From Brevundimonas vancanneytii (lineage in GTDB: Bacteria; Pseudomonadota; Alphaproteobacteria; Caulobacterales; Caulobacteraceae): 17,962 nt of DNA. The notes under the pieces are model-generated. The model was given only the letters and a program-made list of their open reading frames with translations, did not search any database and was not told the DNA's origin. Location: assembly GCA_945874855.1 (NCBI GenBank), contig CAMCIP010000016.1:1-17962 (forward strand), read 5' to 3'. Below are positions 7,165 through 14,085 of the stretch, piece by piece (position 1 is the stretch's first letter; each line of letters opens with the position of its first letter). The translations under genes were made by a program, and so were the position numbers.

Positions 7165-8208
7165 GTGACTGATTTCGACCGAGAGGCTCTGGTCCGCCGC
7201 AAGGACGCGCACATCGATCACGTGGTCTCCGGCGCCGGTCGGGGCAGGGGAAGCTCGGGCCTTGAGTCCGTCCGCTTCGTGCACGAGGCCCTGCCGGAAA
7301 TCGATCACGACGCCATCGACCTGTCGACGACACTGCTGACCCGCCCCCTTTCCGCGCCCTTCCTGATCAGCTCGATGACCGGCGGACCGGCGCGGGCCGC
7401 GGCGATCAACGCCCGCCTGGCCGAGGCCGCCCAGCAACTCGGCATCGCGCTGGCCGTAGGGTCGCAGCGGGTGGCCCTGGGCGGGGACGGAACGGGCCTT
7501 GGTGAAGACCTGCGCCGCCGGGCACCTGACGCGCTGATCCTGGCCAATCTGGGCGCAGTCCAGTTCGTGCGTGGCTTCGGGCTGGATGAGGCGCGACGCG
7601 CCGTGGAGATGATCGGAGCAGATGGTCTGATCCTGCACCTCAACCCCTTGCAGGAGGCGGTCCAGCCCGAGGGCGATCGGGACTGGCGCGGGGTGGAGGC
7701 CGCCATCGCCGCCGTCGCCCGGGCCTTTCCGGGTCGGCTGGTGGTCAAGGAGACCGGGGCGGGCATTTCAGGCGAGACGGCGCGCCGGCTGGCGGACTGC
7801 GGTGTGGCGGCCATCGACGTTGCAGGTGCCGGCGGGACCAACTGGGCCCTGATCGAGGGCGCCCGCGAGAAGGGCGGTCGGGCAGAGGCCGTGGCCGCGG
7901 CCTTCGCCGGCTGGGGCCTGCCGACTGCGCAGTCTCTGGTCGAGGTCGCCCGCGCAGCCCCGGGTGTCGAGCTGATCGGCTCGGGCGGGATCGCCGACGG
8001 TCTGGATGCGGCACGGGCCATTCGGCTGGGGGCCCGTGTGGTGGGACAGGCGGCAGGCGTGCTGGACGCGGCCCTGACCTCGACCGAGGCGGTTGTGGAG
8101 CATTTCGCCGTGCTGGAGGCCCAGCTGCGGCTGGCCTGTTTTTGCACCGGCTCGGCGAACCTGGCGGCCCTCGCTCAGGCCCCGCTGGCGGCGGAATCGC
8201 GTCTCTGA
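7165..8208 (+). CDS. fni: Type 2 isopentenyl-diphosphate delta-isomerase (FMN-dependent)
   Basis: From GTG at 7165 this gives 347 residues, the usual length for type 2 IDI. The N-terminus 'TDFDREALVRRKDAH' matches family starts (RKxxH at 12-16). Further signatures are SSMTGG (69-74), VGSQR (98-102), HLNPLQEAVQPEGD (158-171, with Gln163 and Glu164 at the metal/substrate site), KETGAGIS (195-202), VAGAGGTNW (219-227) and a late GSGGI glycine-rich phosphate-binding loop. It interconverts IPP and DMAPP using reduced FMN and Mg2+, balancing substrates for CrtE. It is unrelated to the Nudix-type type 1 enzyme. Upstream in-frame codons (to about 6925) are a non-coding extension; no ATG gives a family-like start. 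Its 3' end overlaps convergent crtZ by 34 bp. In carotenoid clusters the gene is often named idi. Confidence 0.93.
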   Translation: MTDFDREALVRRKDAHIDHVVSGAGRGRGSSGLESVRFVHEALPEIDHDAIDLSTTLLTRPLSAPFLISSMTGGPARAAAINARLAEAAQQLGIALAVGSQRVALGGDGTGLGEDLRRRAPDALILANLGAVQFVRGFGLDEARRAVEMIGADGLILHLNPLQEAVQPEGDRDWRGVEAAIAAVARAFPGRLVVKETGAGISGETARRLADCGVAAIDVAGAGGTNWALIEGAREKGGRAEAVAAAFAGWGLPTAQSLVEVARAAPGVELIGSGGIADGLDAARAIRLGARVVGQAAGVLDAALTSTEAVVEHFAVLEAQLRLACFCTGSANLAALAQAPLAAESRL

Positions 8209-8660
8209 GCCAGTTCGGCCTTCAGGACCCGGGCGGGCTGGACCCACAGAAAGCCAAAGGAGACGCAGCCGTGTTTGGTGTTCACGGCGTGGTGCAGGCG
8301 ATGCGCCTGGATCCGCTTGCGCCAGAAGCCGTGCTTGTCGGCCTGGAAGGTGGGGAACCGCCCGTGCACCAGTCCGTCGTGGAAGAAGAAGTAGATCATG
8401 CCGTAGGCCGTGATCCCCAGCCCGACCGGCAGGGCCCAGGGCAACAGGTTCACGCCCAGCCAGATCAGGACGATGGCCGGCAGGGCGAACACCACGCCGA
8501 ACAGGTCGTTCAGCTCGAACAGGCCGTGGCGCGGCTCATGATGACTGCGGTGCCAGCTCCACAGCCACCCATGCATCACCCAGCGATGCATGACCCACGC
8601 AAAGACCTCCATCCCCGCCAGGGTGACGAAGAAGACCAGGGTCATGAGGGCGAGGCGCAT
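8175..8660 (-). CDS. crtZ: Beta-carotene 3-hydroxylase
   Basis: The 161-residue membrane protein carries all the histidine boxes of CrtZ: HRWVMH (25-30), HRSHH (37-41), HDGLVH (94-99) and HRLHH (120-124), set between hydrophobic segments at about 3-22, 54-72 and 77-93. These histidines bind the di-iron centre that adds hydroxyl groups at C3 and C3' of beta-ionone rings, turning beta-carotene into zeaxanthin (or canthaxanthin into astaxanthin when a ketolase is present). ATG at 8660 is chosen because AAGGA sits 5 nt upstream; an ATG at 8666 has no room for a ribosome site, and the frame opens to 8696. It is convergent with idi (34-bp overlap) and divergent from the CrtG-like gene across 77 bp. 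Confidence 0.95.
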   Translation of the reverse strand: MRLALMTLVFFVTLAGMEVFAWVMHRWVMHGWLWSWHRSHHEPRHGLFELNDLFGVVFALPAIVLIWLGVNLLPWALPVGLGITAYGMIYFFFHDGLVHGRFPTFQADKHGFWRKRIQAHRLHHAVNTKHGCVSFGFLWVQPARVLKAELAQRRDSAASGA

Positions 8661-8737
8661 GGACATCCTTCTACGCCGCGTCGGCCGCGGCGCCAAAGCG
8701 GCTTGACCCCCTTGGACGATTGGTCGCTTTTCCGCCC

Positions 8738-9547
8738 ATGATCCTGGACGTTCTGTTCACCACGGCGGCGCTGAGCCTGATCATCGCCCTGCGCTATGTG
8801 GCGGTCGCGGCCCTGACCCATGCCCTGCTGTGGTCCGGTCGGGGGCGAGGTCGTCGTCTCAGCCGGCGTGACCCCGATCCGGCCCGGATGCGGGGCGAGG
8901 CCTGGGCCTCGCTGGCTTCCTCGCCCATCTACGCCCTGCCGGCCGCCGTGCTGATCGAGCTGTGGAAGCGGGGCGGGACCGCGGTCTATGTGGACGTGCA
9001 GCAGTGGCCGCTGTGGTGGCTGCCGGCCAGCTTTGTGGTCTTCGTGCTCGCCCAGGATGCCTACTACTACTTCCTGCATCGGGCCCTGCATCACCCCCGG
9101 CTGTTCGCCTGGACCCATGCGGGGCATCACCGGTCGAAGGACCCCAGCGCCTGGGCCTCGTTCGCCTTCGACCCGGCGGAGGCGGCCCTGACGGCCTGGT
9201 TCCTGCCGGCCCTGGCCCTGTTCGTGCCGGTCCATGTCGGGGTGATTGCCGCCCTGCTGACGCTCATGACGGCCGCCGCCGTGCTGAACCATGCGGGGCG
9301 CGAGGTCTGGCCCGAGGCCTGGCTGAGATCCGCACCGCTGAAATGGCTGATCACGGCCGAGCACCACGACCTTCATCACAAGCGGTTCGCCTGCAACTAC
9401 GGCCTCTATTTCCGCTACTGGGACCGGCTGTTCGGCACCGACCGTCCGCCGGAGGAAGAACGTCAGGCCAGTTCCACGGCCATGGCCACGGCCTCACCGC
9501 CGCCGATGCACAGGGAGGCCACGCCCCTCTTGCCGCCGCGCGCCTGA
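8738..9547 (+). CDS. crtG: Sterol desaturase / fatty acid hydroxylase family protein, probable carotenoid 2,2'-beta-ionone hydroxylase
   Basis: This 269-residue membrane protein has the fatty-acid-hydroxylase histidine clusters: HRALHH (114-119), HAGHH (127-131), NHAG (184-187) and HHDLHH (209-214), with hydrophobic segments at about 7-32, 60-76, 92-111 and 150-183. The core ends with 'YFRYWDRLFGTDRPP' (224-238), as usual in the family. Brevundimonas CrtG, which hydroxylates carotenoid rings at C2, is as I recall a member of this superfamily encoded next to crtZ, so position and family together suggest CrtG; other lipid hydroxylase roles remain possible. With zeaxanthin as substrate it would give caloxanthin and nostoxanthin. 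The last 27 residues overlap the 3' end of the convergent thiolase gene and look like a read-through tail. ATG at 8738 has no strong Shine-Dalgarno. Confidence 0.72.
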   Translation: MILDVLFTTAALSLIIALRYVAVAALTHALLWSGRGRGRRLSRRDPDPARMRGEAWASLASSPIYALPAAVLIELWKRGGTAVYVDVQQWPLWWLPASFVVFVLAQDAYYYFLHRALHHPRLFAWTHAGHHRSKDPSAWASFAFDPAEAALTAWFLPALALFVPVHVGVIAALLTLMTAAAVLNHAGREVWPEAWLRSAPLKWLITAEHHDLHHKRFACNYGLYFRYWDRLFGTDRPPEEERQASSTAMATASPPPMHREATPLLPPRA

Positions 9548-10644
9548 AGCGCGGCCAGCAGGGTCGACAGGATGCGGGCACCTGACGCGCCGATGGGGTG
9601 GCCCAGCGCCGTGGCACCGCCGTTCACGTTCAGTCTGGCGCGGTCGATGCCCAGTTCCTGCATGGCGATCATGGCGACCACCGCGAAGGCTTCGTTGACC
9701 TCCCACAGATCGACGTCCTCGACGGTCCAGCCGGCTCTGGCGAGGGCCTTCTTCATCGCCGGCACGGGGGCCGTGGTGAACAGCCCCGGTTCATGGGCGT
9801 GGGCCGCATGGCTGACGATCCGGGCGACAATGGGCAGGCCCATGGCCCTGGCCACGCTCTCGCGCGTCATCACCAGGGCGGCGGCGCCGTCCGAGATCGA
9901 CGAGGCGTTCGCGGCCGTGATCGTGCCGTCCCTGGCGAAGGCGGGCTTCAGGGTCGGGATCTTGTCGGGGCGGGCCTTGCCGGGCTGCTCGTCGGTGTCG
10001 ATCGTCTCGACGCCCGCGCGGGTGCTGACTTCCACGGGCGTGATCTCGGCCTTGAAGGCCCCTGAACTGATGGCGTGCGTGGCCCGGCGCAGACTCTCCA
10101 GCGCATATTCGTCCTGCTGCTCCCGCGTGAACTGATAGGTCCGGGCGGAATCCTCGGCGAAGGCCCCCATCAGCTTGCCGGGCGTATAGGCGTCTTCCAG
10201 CCCGTCCAGATACATGCTGTCCGAAATGACATCGTGGCCGATCCGCGCCCCGGCGCGGTGCTTGGCCATGACGTAGGGCGCGCCCGACATCGACTCCATG
10301 CCGCCCGCGACGATCACTTCAGCCGTGCCGGCCATCAGGGCGTCGTGGGCCATCATGGCCGCCTGCAGGCCGGAACCGCACATCTTGTTGACGGTGGTCG
10401 CCTCGACATGGAGGCCCAGACCCGCGCCGATGGCCGCCTGGCGCGCCGGGGCCTGGCCGAGACCGGCGGGCAGGACGCAGCCCATGAAGATCTGGTCGAC
10501 CTTCTCCGTCGGCACGCCCGCCCGCTCCACCGCCGCCTTGACCGCTGCGGCGCCCAGATCGGTGGCCTTCACCCCCGACAGCGCGCCCTGAAAGCCGCCC
10601 ATGGGCGTGCGGGCGAAGGCGCAGATGACGACGGGATCGGACAT
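9463..10644 (-). CDS. Acetyl-CoA C-acetyltransferase (thiolase)
   Basis: The 393-residue protein is a full-length biosynthetic-type thiolase. The nucleophile is Cys89 in NKMCGSG, followed by VAGGMESMS, the NEAFA motif, GGATALGHPIGASG with the catalytic histidine, and the second catalytic cysteine in CIGGGE near the C-terminus. It condenses two acetyl-CoA into acetoacetyl-CoA (or the reverse), serving polyhydroxybutyrate synthesis, ketone-body use or fatty-acid breakdown. No phaB or phaC is adjacent, so the pathway is open. The start is secure: a strong AAGGAGG lies at 10653-10659, 8 nt upstream of ATG 10644. The HxlR gene lies 60 bp upstream on the same strand and may be co-transcribed. Confidence 0.94.
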   Translation of the reverse strand: MSDPVVICAFARTPMGGFQGALSGVKATDLGAAAVKAAVERAGVPTEKVDQIFMGCVLPAGLGQAPARQAAIGAGLGLHVEATTVNKMCGSGLQAAMMAHDALMAGTAEVIVAGGMESMSGAPYVMAKHRAGARIGHDVISDSMYLDGLEDAYTPGKLMGAFAEDSARTYQFTREQQDEYALESLRRATHAISSGAFKAEITPVEVSTRAGVETIDTDEQPGKARPDKIPTLKPAFARDGTITAANASSISDGAAALVMTRESVARAMGLPIVARIVSHAAHAHEPGLFTTAPVPAMKKALARAGWTVEDVDLWEVNEAFAVVAMIAMQELGIDRARLNVNGGATALGHPIGASGARILSTLLAALQARGGKRGVASLCIGGGEAVAMAVELA

Positions 10645-10704
10645 GGGACGTGCCTCCTTGGCGAACGCCCGCTAGATCGCGGCTTCGGTGCCGGGACGCA
10701 AGCC

Positions 10705-11208
10705 TCAGGCCGCCTCTTCTGCCTTGGTCTCGCGCGGCATCAGGTCGCCGACGGTGGGGCAGTCGGGCGTGCGGGTGAGGTGCAGGTCGCGCGGCTTGAC
10801 GATCTCGCCGCAGCAGCCGCAGGCGATGCGCGGCTGCAGGTCCTGGCCGCAACCCTTGTGGATCATGGCGAAGCCGGCACCCGTCTGACCATAGACGTGC
10901 TTGGAGCCCCAGCCGTGCAGGGTGACCAGAACGCCGTACAGGTCCTTGCCCTTGGCGGTCAGGACGTACTCGTTTCGCGGCGGCCGTTCGGAATAGAGGC
11001 GCGGCTCAAGCACGCCGTGCTGGACCAGGGTCTTCAGCCGGGCGGCCAGGACGTTGCGGGCCACGCCCAGCCGGTCCTGCCACTGTTCGAAGCGGCTGAC
11101 GCCCTGAAAGGCGTCGCGGATGACCAGCAGGGTCCACGGATCGCCGATGACCTCAAGCGTCGCGGCGATGGAGCAGCTCTGGCGGGAATAGTCGGCGGTA
11201 CGTCCCAT
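10705..11208 (-). CDS. HxlR-family winged-helix transcriptional regulator with C-terminal cysteine cluster
   Basis: The 167-residue protein starts with the HxlR signature: Cys12 in 'SCSIAATLEVIGDPWTLLVIRD', the position used as a redox or electrophile sensor in HypR and YodB, followed by a winged helix-turn-helix ('LGVARNVLAARLKTLVQHGVLEPRLYSERPPRNEYVLTAKG', residues 48-88). Unlike the minimal ~110-residue family members, it has a ~60-residue C-terminal extension with H117, C120, C130, C132, C133 and C150, spaced as a possible metal-binding knuckle ('CGQDL...CGCCGE'). ATG at 11208 is chosen to match the family N-terminus; the open frame continues far upstream as a shadow. It is divergent from a thioesterase-like gene and upstream of the thiolase gene. 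A perfect inverted repeat 28 bp upstream of its start is a likely operator. Confidence 0.88.
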   Translation of the reverse strand: MGRTADYSRQSCSIAATLEVIGDPWTLLVIRDAFQGVSRFEQWQDRLGVARNVLAARLKTLVQHGVLEPRLYSERPPRNEYVLTAKGKDLYGVLVTLHGWGSKHVYGQTGAGFAMIHKGCGQDLQPRIACGCCGEIVKPRDLHLTRTPDCPTVGDLMPRETKAEEAA

Positions 11209-11235
11209 GTGCTGAAAGTGACGTTGCGTCAGCGC

Positions 11236-11256
11236 TTTGGCAAGAGGGTTGCCAAA
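11236..11256. promoter_or_regulatory. Candidate operator: TTTGGCAA-N5-TTGCCAAA inverted repeat
   Basis: The two 8-bp arms (11236-11243 and 11249-11256) are perfect inverted copies around GAGGG. The site sits in the 177-bp divergent gap, 28 bp upstream of the HxlR start. Its symmetry and spacing suit a dimeric winged-helix repressor such as the adjacent HxlR protein. No poly-T run follows on either side, which argues against a terminator. A second smaller dyad, TGACG-TTG-CGTCA (11219-11231), lies between it and the gene. Confidence 0.55.
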
Positions 11257-11385
11257 AGGAACGCACTGGGTCAGTCTTGTTTCACTACGGACCTGCCCCT
11301 GCGGCGGTTCCTGGTCCCCAGACTTTCGGGCGGAAGCGACCTCGCGTCCCTTCCGCCCGATCCTTGAATGCGGCAAGGCCAACCC

Positions 11386-12222
11386 ATGTCCGGACAGACA
11401 TTGATCGAGGCGCTGAGCCTGTCGCCAGGCCCTGACGGCCTGATGGCGCGGCTGGACGCCGACTTCTCGAATGCGCCCCAGGCCCTGGATCCGACCAAGG
11501 GCGCGCCGTTCGGCGGCCTGATGGCAGCGCTGGCAGGATCGGCCGCGCGGATCGGGCTGGGGCTGGAGACGCCTCTGCGGACCCTGACGGTGCAGTATCT
11601 GGCGGCGGCGCGGTTCGAGCCGGTGACCTTCCGGCCGACCCTGCTGCGCGGTGGGCGCAACGTCGCCTATGCGGCCGTCGAGGCGGGGCAGGACGACCGA
11701 CGTGCGCTGCAGGCCCTGGCCACCTTCGGTCGCGACGTCGACGGACCCCGGCTGGACCTGTTGCCGCCGCCGCCCGGCGCGCCCGTCGATTTCGAGCGCC
11801 TGCCGATGGACCCGACCTTCGGCCCCTGGTTCACCCGGCACATCGACCATCGCTTTCCCGACGGGCCCAAGCTGTTCGGCCGGAATGCGGGCGGGCCGGT
11901 GGAGCTGGGCTGCTGGATGCGGTGCGCCGACGGTGCGCCGCTGGACGAGGCGCGGCTGCTGTTCCTGCTGGACGGCCTCTATCCGACCTACTGGACCGGT
12001 CTGCCTGGACCTCCGGCCATCTCGGCCAGCGTCGACCTGCGCGCCGATCTGATCGGAGAGCTGACGCCCGCCACGTCCCCGGACGGCTGGGCCTGGTTCC
12101 ACTTCACCAGCCGCGACGTCGGCGGCGGTTGGGCGGTCGAGGACGGCACGGCCCAGGCCCCGGACGGCAGGCCTGTGGCCCTGGTTCGTCAGCGCCGACG
12201 GATCATGCCGACCCGGGGATGA
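11386..12222 (+). CDS. Thioesterase-superfamily (double hotdog) protein
   Basis: The 278-residue protein resembles the TesB-like/4HBT_3 acyl-CoA thioesterases. An N-terminal hotdog half carries 'APFGGLMAALAGSAA' (about 40-54), the helix motif that replaces the 'HGG' element of TesB, and 'PLRTLTVQYLAAARFEPVTF' (63-82). A C-terminal half carries 'PAISASVDLRADL' and 'GWAWFHFTSRDVGGGWAVEDGTAQAPDGRPVALVRQ', the usual TesB-like ending. It probably hydrolyses acyl-CoA thioesters in the cytoplasm, but the acyl chain cannot be inferred. ATG at 11386 is preferred over ATG at 11368 because AAGG (11375-11378) sits 7 nt upstream of it. It is divergent from the HxlR gene, which may control both, and ends 3 bp from the convergent hemerythrin-domain gene. 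Confidence 0.82.
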   Translation: MSGQTLIEALSLSPGPDGLMARLDADFSNAPQALDPTKGAPFGGLMAALAGSAARIGLGLETPLRTLTVQYLAAARFEPVTFRPTLLRGGRNVAYAAVEAGQDDRRALQALATFGRDVDGPRLDLLPPPPGAPVDFERLPMDPTFGPWFTRHIDHRFPDGPKLFGRNAGGPVELGCWMRCADGAPLDEARLLFLLDGLYPTYWTGLPGPPAISASVDLRADLIGELTPATSPDGWAWFHFTSRDVGGGWAVEDGTAQAPDGRPVALVRQRRRIMPTRG

Positions 12223-12225
12223 CCT

Positions 12226-12783
12226 CTATGTGCCGTCGCCATGCCGCTGGATCAGCGGAATGACGATGTCCTCCTCGTCCTCCAGATGACGCAGCATCGG
12301 TGTGCCGGTGGCCAGGATGGCGTCGGCGAGACGGTCGGCGGCTGAAGTCGGGTCCGGGACGCCGGTCTGCAGGCGGCCGTGGAACTCGCGCGCCGCCAGG
12401 AACATGGCCTCAAGATGCGCGTGCAGGACCTCGTGGTCGCGATCCAGCAGATCAAGTCCGGTCTGGATGCGGGGTTCCACGCGCCGGAACTGGGGGAAGT
12501 AGTGGTCGCTCTCGATCCTGTGGTGGCCGTCCAGATGCTGGAGATGCGCCTGCAGCAGGGGCAGGATCCGGCCGTGGAAGGCACGGACGTCGCCGCCGTT
12601 ACGCCAGTCGGCGATCGTCGCGGCCATCTCCGTCTGCTGGCGACGAAAGCCGTCGTGCATCTGCAACCAGAAGGCCGCGGTCGGGTTGAGGCTGGTCCAG
12701 CGCTCCCGGGGCAGGGCCTCGCGCAGCCACAGCATCCCTGACGGCAGGCCGGGGCGCGTCGCCAGGCCCAGCGGATCAGACAA
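12226..12783 (-). CDS. Hemerythrin HHE-domain protein
   Basis: The protein (up to 185 residues) has hemerythrin-like iron-ligand helices: MHDGF (His43), QAHLQHLDGHHRIESDH (79-94, with His87, His88 and Glu91), DRDHEVLHAH (115-123, His117) and RHLEDEEDIVIP (165-176, with His166 and Glu170 or Glu171). This four-helix set binds a di-iron centre used to sense or store O2 or NO; the role here is not defined. The start is uncertain. TTG at 12783 overlaps the mnmA stop by 8 bp and has no clear ribosome site; an ATG at 12735 (residue 17) is the first ATG and keeps the whole helix bundle. It is downstream of mnmA on the same strand, so it probably forms its second cistron. Confidence 0.85.
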   Translation of the reverse strand: MSDPLGLATRPGLPSGMLWLREALPRERWTSLNPTAAFWLQMHDGFRRQQTEMAATIADWRNGGDVRAFHGRILPLLQAHLQHLDGHHRIESDHYFPQFRRVEPRIQTGLDLLDRDHEVLHAHLEAMFLAAREFHGRLQTGVPDPTSAADRLADAILATGTPMLRHLEDEEDIVIPLIQRHGDGT

Positions 12784-13987
12784 GGGCGGTCGTCGTCCGG
12801 ATGAAGCCGCCGCCCAGCAGGCGGTCGGGATCGGCGGGGTCGTAGAGGGCGCAGGCCTGTCCGGGGGCCACCCCTTCCTCGCCGGTTTCGAAAGCCACGC
12901 CGATCTGGTCGTCGATGAGGGTCAGGCGGGCGGGCGACGGCGGGCGGGTCGAGCGCACCCGGGCCAGCACCGGTGCGCCCTCCGCGGCGGCGTCCGCCAT
13001 CGACGGCGCGTCACCCAGCCAGTTGGTCTCGTCCAGCGTCAGGGCGGCGGTCAGCAGGGCCTCGCGCGGACCCACGATGACGTGGCGCTTCACCGGATCC
13101 AGCCGGGTCACGAACAGGGGTTCGCCCACCGCGACGTTCAGGCCGCGGCGCTGGCCGATGGTGTAGTCGGTGATGCCGGCATGTGCGCCCAGCACGCGGC
13201 CGTCCATGTGCACGATCTCTCCGGCCTCACGCCCCTGCGGCCGCAGCTTGTCGATCAGGGTGCGATAGTCGCCGTTGGGCACGAAACAGATGTCCTGGCT
13301 GTCCGGCTTGGCCGCGATCCTGAGACCCAGCTCAGCCGCCACGCCCCGGACCTGGGGCTTTTCCAGGTCGGCGAGGGGGAAGCGCAGATAATCCAGTTGC
13401 GCTGCTGTGGTGGCGAACAGGAAATAGGACTGGTCGCGGGAGTGATCGATCGCCTTGCGCATCTGCGGCCGGCCGTCGGCGCCGATCGCGCGGCGGACGT
13501 AGTGGCCGGTGGCCATGGCCTCGGCCCCGAGGTCACGGGCGACGTCCAGCAGGTCGCGGAACTTGACTGTCTGGTTGCAGCGGATGCAGGGCACCGGCGT
13601 CCGGCCTTCCAGATAGGCGTCAGCGAACTGGTCGATGACCGCGTCGCGGAACCGGCTTTCGTAGTCGAGGACATAGTGAGGGATGCCCAGGGTCTCCGCG
13701 GCCAGGCGGGCGTCGTGAATGTCCTGGCCGGCGCAGCAGGCCCCCTTCTTCTTCAGCGCCGCGCCGTGGTCATAGAGCTGCAGGGTGACGCCGACGACGT
13801 CGTATCCGGCCTTGTGCAGCAGGGCCGCCACCACGGTGGAGTCCACGCCCCCCGACATGGCCGCGACCACGCGCGACCCCACCGGCAGGCCGACCGCCGC
13901 GCGCGCCGAGGCGATGGCCGCGTCCATGTCCGCGCGCGCGATGTCGGGCACCGGGCAGATGTCTTCAGCCAGGGTCATGGCGCGCAT
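12776..13987 (-). CDS. mnmA: tRNA-specific 2-thiouridylase MnmA
   Basis: The protein is up to 403 residues. It has the PP-loop SGGVDS (45-50) for ATP use, catalytic Cys137 in PCIRCN followed by VKF, TGHYVR (160-165), DQSYFL (185-190) and the second catalytic Cys234 in DSQDICF. The C-terminal beta-rich half (ITDYTIGQRRGL, then YDPADPDRLLGGG) matches MnmA. It adds sulfur to C2 of the wobble uridine in tRNA for Lys, Glu and Gln. An N-terminal extension of ~38 residues before the PP-loop and the ACCAGQD segment (83-89) are typical of alphaproteobacterial forms. ATG at 13987 or at 13978 could start translation; neither has a good Shine-Dalgarno, and the first follows directly after TAG. Confidence 0.96.
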   Translation of the reverse strand: MRAMTLAEDICPVPDIARADMDAAIASARAAVGLPVGSRVVAAMSGGVDSTVVAALLHKAGYDVVGVTLQLYDHGAALKKKGACCAGQDIHDARLAAETLGIPHYVLDYESRFRDAVIDQFADAYLEGRTPVPCIRCNQTVKFRDLLDVARDLGAEAMATGHYVRRAIGADGRPQMRKAIDHSRDQSYFLFATTAAQLDYLRFPLADLEKPQVRGVAAELGLRIAAKPDSQDICFVPNGDYRTLIDKLRPQGREAGEIVHMDGRVLGAHAGITDYTIGQRRGLNVAVGEPLFVTRLDPVKRHVIVGPREALLTAALTLDETNWLGDAPSMADAAAEGAPVLARVRSTRPPSPARLTLIDDQIGVAFETGEEGVAPGQACALYDPADPDRLLGGGFIRTTTALV

Positions 13988-14025
13988 CTAGGGGGAAACG
14001 GTCGCGAATTCGAGGCCGGACGCAC

Positions 14026-14059
14026 CGAGGGCCGCCTCCATCTCGGGAAGCGGCCCTCG
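14026..14059. terminator. Hairpin between sciP and mnmA, possible terminator
   Basis: Perfect 10-bp arms CGAGGGCCGC (14026-14035) and GCGGCCCTCG (14050-14059) flank a 14-nt loop. It lies 27 bp after the sciP stop and 39 bp before the mnmA start, where the flagellar transcript should end. No T-run follows on the minus strand, so termination might need Rho or might not occur; an mRNA stabiliser is the alternative. Confidence 0.4.
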
Positions 14060-14085
14060 TCGAAGCGCATCGTGGGACAGAAAAA

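Noticed and set aside
11209..12102. N-terminal extension of the HxlR frame by about 300 residues
   Set aside because: The family N-terminus begins at the ATG at 11208; the extension is antisense to the thioesterase-like gene and lacks domain features.
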